Origin: Cellulosimicrobium cellulans
GTDB lineage: Bacteria; Actinomycetota; Actinomycetes; Actinomycetales; Cellulomonadaceae
Assembly: GCF_024124905.1 (NCBI RefSeq)
Contig: NZ_JAMXST010000002.1
Location: 434,001-498,000, forward strand
Reading direction: 5' to 3'
DNA: 64,000 bases
Shown here: piece after piece, positions 60,715 through 64,000 of the stretch
Numbering within the stretch: the stretch's first letter is position 1
Layout of the letters: each line of letters begins with the position of its first letter
The notes under the pieces: generated by a model
Told to the model about the DNA's origin: nothing
Databases searched by the model: none
What the model saw: only the letters and a program-made list of their open reading frames with translations
Made by a program: the position numbers and the translations under genes

Positions 60715-62357
60715 GCGCGCAGGTGCTGGCCGCGGAGGCCACGGACGTCGGCAACCCGGTCGTCAACATCGCGATCTTCGGCGTGTTCGTCGCGGTGACG
60801 CTCGTGATCGTGCTGCGCGCGTCGCGGCAGAACAAGTCCGCGGCCGACTACTACGCGGGCGGGCGGTCGTTCACCGGCCCGCAGAACGGCACGGCCATCG
60901 CGGGCGACTACCTCTCCGCGGCGAGCTTCCTCGGGATCTGCGGCGCCATCGCGATCAACGGGTACGACGGGTTCCTCTACTCGATCGGCTTCCTCGTGGC
61001 GTGGCTCGTCGCGCTCCTGCTCGTGGCCGAACTGCTGCGCAACACGGGCAAGTTCACGATGGCCGACGTGCTGTCGTTCCGGCTCAGGCAGCGGCCCGTG
61101 CGGATGGCGGCGGCGCTGGCGACCCTGGCCGTCGTGTTCTTCTACCTGCTCGCCCAGATGGCCGGCGCGGGCGGGCTCGTGGCGCTGCTGCTCGGCATCG
61201 ACACCACGGCCGGCCAGAGCGTCGTGGTCGCGGTCGTGGGTGCGCTGATGATCCTCTACGTGCTGGTCGGCGGCATGAAGGGCACCACGTGGGTCCAGAT
61301 CATCAAGGCCGTGCTGCTCATCGCGGGCGCCGCCGTCATGACGGTGTGGGTCCTCGCGAAGTTCGGCTTCAACCTGTCCGACCTGCTCCAGGGCGCGATC
61401 GACAAGGCCGGTCCGGGCGGCGAGGCGCTCATCGAGCCGGGCAAGCAGTACGGCGCGACCGGTACGACGAAGCTCGACTTCCTCTCGCTCGCCCTGGCCC
61501 TCGTGCTCGGGACCGCCGGCCTGCCGCACGTGCTCATGCGGTTCTACACCGTGCCGTCGGCCAAGGAGGCCCGCCGCTCGGTCGTCTGGGCGATCTGGCT
61601 CATCGGCATCTTCTACCTGTTCACGCTCGTGCTCGGGTACGGCGCCGGGGCGCTCGTGGGGCCGGAGACGATCAGCGCCGCACCAGGCGGCGTGAACTCG
61701 GCGGCACCGCTGCTCGCGTTCGCGCTCGGTGGGGAGATCCTGCTCGGGTTCATCTCCGCCGTCGCGTTCGCGACGATCCTCGCCGTCGTGGCGGGCCTGA
61801 CGATCACCGCGGCGGCGAGCTTCGCCCACGACATCTACGCCAACGTCATCAAGCGGGGCGAGGTGAAGCCCGACGGCGAGGTCAAGGTCGCGCGGATCAC
61901 CGTCGTCGTCATCGGGATCCTCGCGATCCTCGGCGGCATCTTCGCGCAGGGCCAGAACGTGGCGTTCCTCGTGGCGCTCGCGTTCGCGGTCGCGGCGAGC
62001 GCGAACCTGCCGACCATCCTCTACTCGCTGTTCTGGAAGCGGTTCAACACGTCCGGGGCGCTGTGGAGCATGTACGGCGGGCTCGTCTCGTGCATCGTGC
62101 TCATCGCGTTCTCGCCCGTCGTGTCCGGCAAGGTCGACCCGGTGACGGGCGCGAGCCTGTCGATGATCAAGAACACCGACATCGACTTCGCGATCTTCCC
62201 GCTGAGCAACCCGGGCATCATCTCCATCCCGCTCGCGTTCCTGCTCGGGATCGTCGGGACGCTGCTCAGCAAGGAGAAGCCGCACCCGGAGAAGTTCGCC
62301 GAGATGGAGGTCCGCTCGCTCACGGGCGCGGGGGCCGAGAAGGCGGTCGTGCACTAG
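60711..62357 (+). CDS. Cation/acetate-type monocarboxylate symporter (SSS family)
   Basis: 548 residues, about 13 helices. Sodium:solute symporter marks: KSAADYYAGGRSFTGPQNGTAIAGDYLSAASFLG written in two blocks (KSAADYYAGGRSF, GTAIAGDYLSAASFLG), AQMAGAGGLVALLLG, GLPHVLMRFYTVPSAKEARRS and FATILAVVAGLTITAAASFAHD, the ActP/MctC set for acetate, pyruvate or propionate. Co-translated with DUF485. GTG 60711. Confidence 0.92.
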   Translation: MSAQVLAAEATDVGNPVVNIAIFGVFVAVTLVIVLRASRQNKSAADYYAGGRSFTGPQNGTAIAGDYLSAASFLGICGAIAINGYDGFLYSIGFLVAWLVALLLVAELLRNTGKFTMADVLSFRLRQRPVRMAAALATLAVVFFYLLAQMAGAGGLVALLLGIDTTAGQSVVVAVVGALMILYVLVGGMKGTTWVQIIKAVLLIAGAAVMTVWVLAKFGFNLSDLLQGAIDKAGPGGEALIEPGKQYGATGTTKLDFLSLALALVLGTAGLPHVLMRFYTVPSAKEARRSVVWAIWLIGIFYLFTLVLGYGAGALVGPETISAAPGGVNSAAPLLAFALGGEILLGFISAVAFATILAVVAGLTITAAASFAHDIYANVIKRGEVKPDGEVKVARITVVVIGILAILGGIFAQGQNVAFLVALAFAVAASANLPTILYSLFWKRFNTSGALWSMYGGLVSCIVLIAFSPVVSGKVDPVTGASLSMIKNTDIDFAIFPLSNPGIISIPLAFLLGIVGTLLSKEKPHPEKFAEMEVRSLTGAGAEKAVVH

Positions 62358-62382
62358 CGGGACGCCCCTGCCCTCCGCGCGA

Positions 62383-62416
62383 GGACGCCCCCGGTCCGAC
62401 CGGACCGGGGGCGTCC
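62383..62416 (+). terminator. Terminator of the symporter operon
   Basis: GGACGCCCCCGGTCCG (62383-62398) and its exact complement (62401-62416), 16 bp, separated by AC, 26 nt after the stop. Confidence 0.75.
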
Positions 62417-62513
62417 CGCGTCCGGTGGACCGGTCGACGCGCGCGCCGCCCGTCCCGCCGCACCGACGTCCCGTCGCGCCGCAATCCCGTCGCCGCGGGC
62501 CCGGCCCGCGACG

Positions 62514-62519
62514 TACGGT
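62514..62519 (+). promoter_or_regulatory. -10 box for the P-loop kinase gene
   Basis: TACGGT, 6 nt (CGCGCC) before the ATG at 62526. Confidence 0.6.
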
Positions 62520-62525
62520 CGCGCC

Positions 62526-63092
62526 ATGACCTCTCCGATCCCACCCGACGCGGTCGCCCCCGCGGGGATCCCGGCGCCTGTCCTCGTCGTCACAGGGGCG
62601 ATGGCCTCGGGCAAGTCGACGGTCGCCGACGCGCTCGCCCGGACGTTCCCCCTCGCCGCGCACGTGCGCGGCGACATGTTCCGCCGGTTCGTGGTGAGCG
62701 GGCAGGCGTCGATGGCGCCACCCCTCTCGGCCGCGGCGCGCGCCCAGCTCGACCTGCGGCAGGTGCTCGCGGCGCAGGCGGCGGACGCCTACGCCGCGGC
62801 GGGAGTGGTCGCGGTCATCCAGGACATCCTGCTCGGGCCCGACCTCGAGCGGTTCACGGCGCGCGTCCGCACCCGGCCGTGCTACGCCGTGGTGCTCACC
62901 CCGGACGCCGCGACCCTCGCCGCGCGCGACGCCGCACGGCACAAGCAGGCGTACGGGGAGTGGACACCGGACGAGTTCGCCGCGGCGGCCCGGGCCACGC
63001 CGGGCGGTCTGCACCTCGACACCACGGGACGGTCCGTCGCCGAGACGGTGCGGCAGGTCCTCGACCGGCTCGACGAGGCGCGCGTCGCCTGA
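62526..63092 (+). CDS. P-loop phosphotransferase / AAA family ATPase
   Basis: 188 residues. Walker A GAMASGKST (24-32), HVRGDMFRRFVVSG (an Arg-Gly-Asp substrate loop), VVAVIQDILLGPDLERF, YAVVLTPDAATLAARDAARHK (lid Arg residues) and HLDTTGRSVAETV. This is the layout of small kinases in the chloramphenicol-phosphotransferase/gluconate-kinase neighbourhood; substrate cannot be assigned. It stands alone with its own promoter. Confidence 0.8.
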   Translation: MTSPIPPDAVAPAGIPAPVLVVTGAMASGKSTVADALARTFPLAAHVRGDMFRRFVVSGQASMAPPLSAAARAQLDLRQVLAAQAADAYAAAGVVAVIQDILLGPDLERFTARVRTRPCYAVVLTPDAATLAARDAARHKQAYGEWTPDEFAAAARATPGGLHLDTTGRSVAETVRQVLDRLDEARVA

Positions 63093-63156
63093 CGCGTCTC
63101 CGAGCTCGCCGACGTCCCGCTGGGCGACGAGCGCGAGGGCGCGTGAGGATGGGCCC

Positions 63157-64000
63157 ATGACGAGCGACCCGCAGCAGGAGACCGCGCCCGACGAGACCTA
63201 CGACGTGATCGTGATCGGCGGCGGACCCGTCGGGGAGAACGCCGCCGACCGTGCCGGGCGCACGGGCCTGAGCGTCGCGCTCGTCGAGGCCGAGCTGGTG
63301 GGGGGCGAGTGCTCCTACTGGGCGTGCATCCCCTCCAAGACGCTCCTACGGCCCGGCGCGGCGCGCGCCGAGGCGCGGGGCGTGCCGGGGGTGGGCGTGG
63401 ACGACGCGCTCGACGTCCCCGCGGTCCTCGCGCGCCGCGACGCGATGGTCGCGGACTGGGACGACGGCGGCCAGGTCTCCTGGGTCGAGGGCGCGGGGAT
63501 CGCGCTCGTGCGCGGGCTGGGACGGATCGTCGGACCGCGCCTCGTGGAGGTCGTGGCCGAGGAGCCCGACGCCGACCCGGACGACCTCCCGCGGACGCGG
63601 CGGCTCGCGGCCCGGCACGCGGTGATCGTCGCGACCGGGAGCGTCCCCGTGCTCCCGGACGTGCCCGGCCTCGCCGACGCGAACCCCTGGACGAGCCGTG
63701 AGGCGACGGCGGTCGAGGACGTCCCCGCGTCGCTCGCGATCGTGGGCGGCGGAGTGGTCGCGGCGGAGATGGCCGTCGCGTTCGCCGACCTCGGCGCGCG
63801 CGTCACGGTCCTCTCGCGCGGGGGGCTGCTGGGCCGGACCGAGCCCTGGGCGGGCGAGGCGGTTGCGGCGTCGCTGCGCGAGCTGGGCGTGGACGTGCGC
63901 CTCGGCGTCGCCACCGAGTCGGTAAAGGCGCTGCCCGACGGCGGGGCGCGCCTCACTCTCTCGTCCGTCGGGTCGCGCCGGGGTGGGGACGACGCCGGCG
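63157..64000 (+). CDS. FAD-dependent pyridine nucleotide-disulfide oxidoreductase, N-terminal part
   Basis: 281 residues are visible; the gene runs off the right edge. FAD loop DVIVIGGGPVGENAADRAG, redox disulfide GGECSYWACIPSKTLL (Cys52/Cys57, four residues apart as in lipoamide dehydrogenase and mercuric reductase), VIVATGSVPVLPDVPG and the NAD(P) loop LAIVGGGVVAAEMAVAFADLGARV. The Ser-Tyr-Trp-Ala between the cysteines differs from the lipoamide dehydrogenase norm (Leu-Asn-Val-Gly), so it is a relative of uncertain substrate. TGAGGA lies 7 nt before the ATG. Confidence 0.88.
   Translation, partial: MTSDPQQETAPDETYDVIVIGGGPVGENAADRAGRTGLSVALVEAELVGGECSYWACIPSKTLLRPGAARAEARGVPGVGVDDALDVPAVLARRDAMVADWDDGGQVSWVEGAGIALVRGLGRIVGPRLVEVVAEEPDADPDDLPRTRRLAARHAVIVATGSVPVLPDVPGLADANPWTSREATAVEDVPASLAIVGGGVVAAEMAVAFADLGARVTVLSRGGLLGRTEPWAGEAVAASLRELGVDVRLGVATESVKALPDGGARLTLSSVGSRRGGDDAG

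Overview
The window reads as chromosome of a very GC-rich actinobacterium, most likely a Micrococcales member near Cellulomonas/Cellulosimicrobium/Isoptericola. That placement is an inference from several traits: strong GC3 bias, many GTG starts and GTGA/ATGA stop-start overlaps, an acyl-CoA carboxylase epsilon subunit, a prfB-ftsE-ftsX-M23-smpB-ssrA block, a pncB-clpS-DUF2017-murI-MBL-rph-rdgB block, a tmRNA tag ADNKRTDFALAA, and many starts preceded at 6-8 nt by a TANNNT box (probable leaderless mRNAs). No prophage, insertion sequence, integrase or CRISPR array was seen.

Layout. 1-5.3 kb (minus): AEC permease fragment, DUF885 metallopeptidase-like protein, and an acyl-CoA carboxylase operon (beta subunit, unknown acidic protein, epsilon subunit, membrane protein). 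The biotin ligase that would charge that enzyme is divergent at 5.5 kb. 6.5-12.5 kb: class III nucleotide cyclase, SRAP/HMCES-type protein, Bcr/CflA-type MFS pump, LCP cell-wall ligase and a class I/II aminotransferase. 12.7-17.5 kb: a compact Tad/Flp pilus operon (cpaF, tadB, tadC, small pilin-like protein, three TadE/G-like proteins). It is followed by a secreted WxL-like surface protein and a DUF916 membrane protein. 19.6-25.7 kb: prfB, then ftsE, ftsX and an M23 hydrolase (division-site peptidoglycan hydrolysis), then smpB and ssrA (ribosome rescue).

25.8-34.8 kb: a small conserved protein, a DUF4349 lipoprotein and a PfkB-family kinase. Then comes an amino-sugar module: ROK regulator with a palindromic operator in its promoter, lipoprotein solute-binding protein, two permeases, ROK kinase and glucosamine-6-phosphate deaminase, closed by a strong terminator. 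35-43 kb: DUF3039-helicase pair, nicotinate phosphoribosyltransferase, ClpS, DUF2017, glutamate racemase, metallo-beta-lactamase-fold hydrolase, RNase PH and the ITP/XTP pyrophosphatase. 43-51 kb: DUF3054 protein, ABC-F ATPase, flavodoxin, and a minus-strand cluster of MFS transporter, PLP-dependent decarboxylase/lyase-like enzyme, NUDIX-like protein and Pr6Pr membrane protein; then thioredoxin. 51-57 kb: tRNA-Leu, thiol peroxidase, GroES-like protein, two nearly identical tRNA-Lys cassettes and a 1268-residue secreted metallophosphoesterase with a duplicated N-terminal module. 57-64 kb: SDR oxidoreductase, a stand-alone TrpB2 preceded by a 13-codon leader peptide with tandem Trp codons, trmB, DUF485 plus a cation/acetate-type symporter, a P-loop kinase and a truncated flavoprotein disulfide reductase.

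The most interesting points are regulatory rather than a new protein system: the Trp leader in front of trpB2, the near-universal leaderless promoter layout (which also reveals a 19-codon ORF coupled to ftsE), a mutually exclusive RNA fold inside the sugar ABC operon, three kinds of intergenic nested palindrome, and a large hairpin in front of the DUF916 gene beside the Tad locus.
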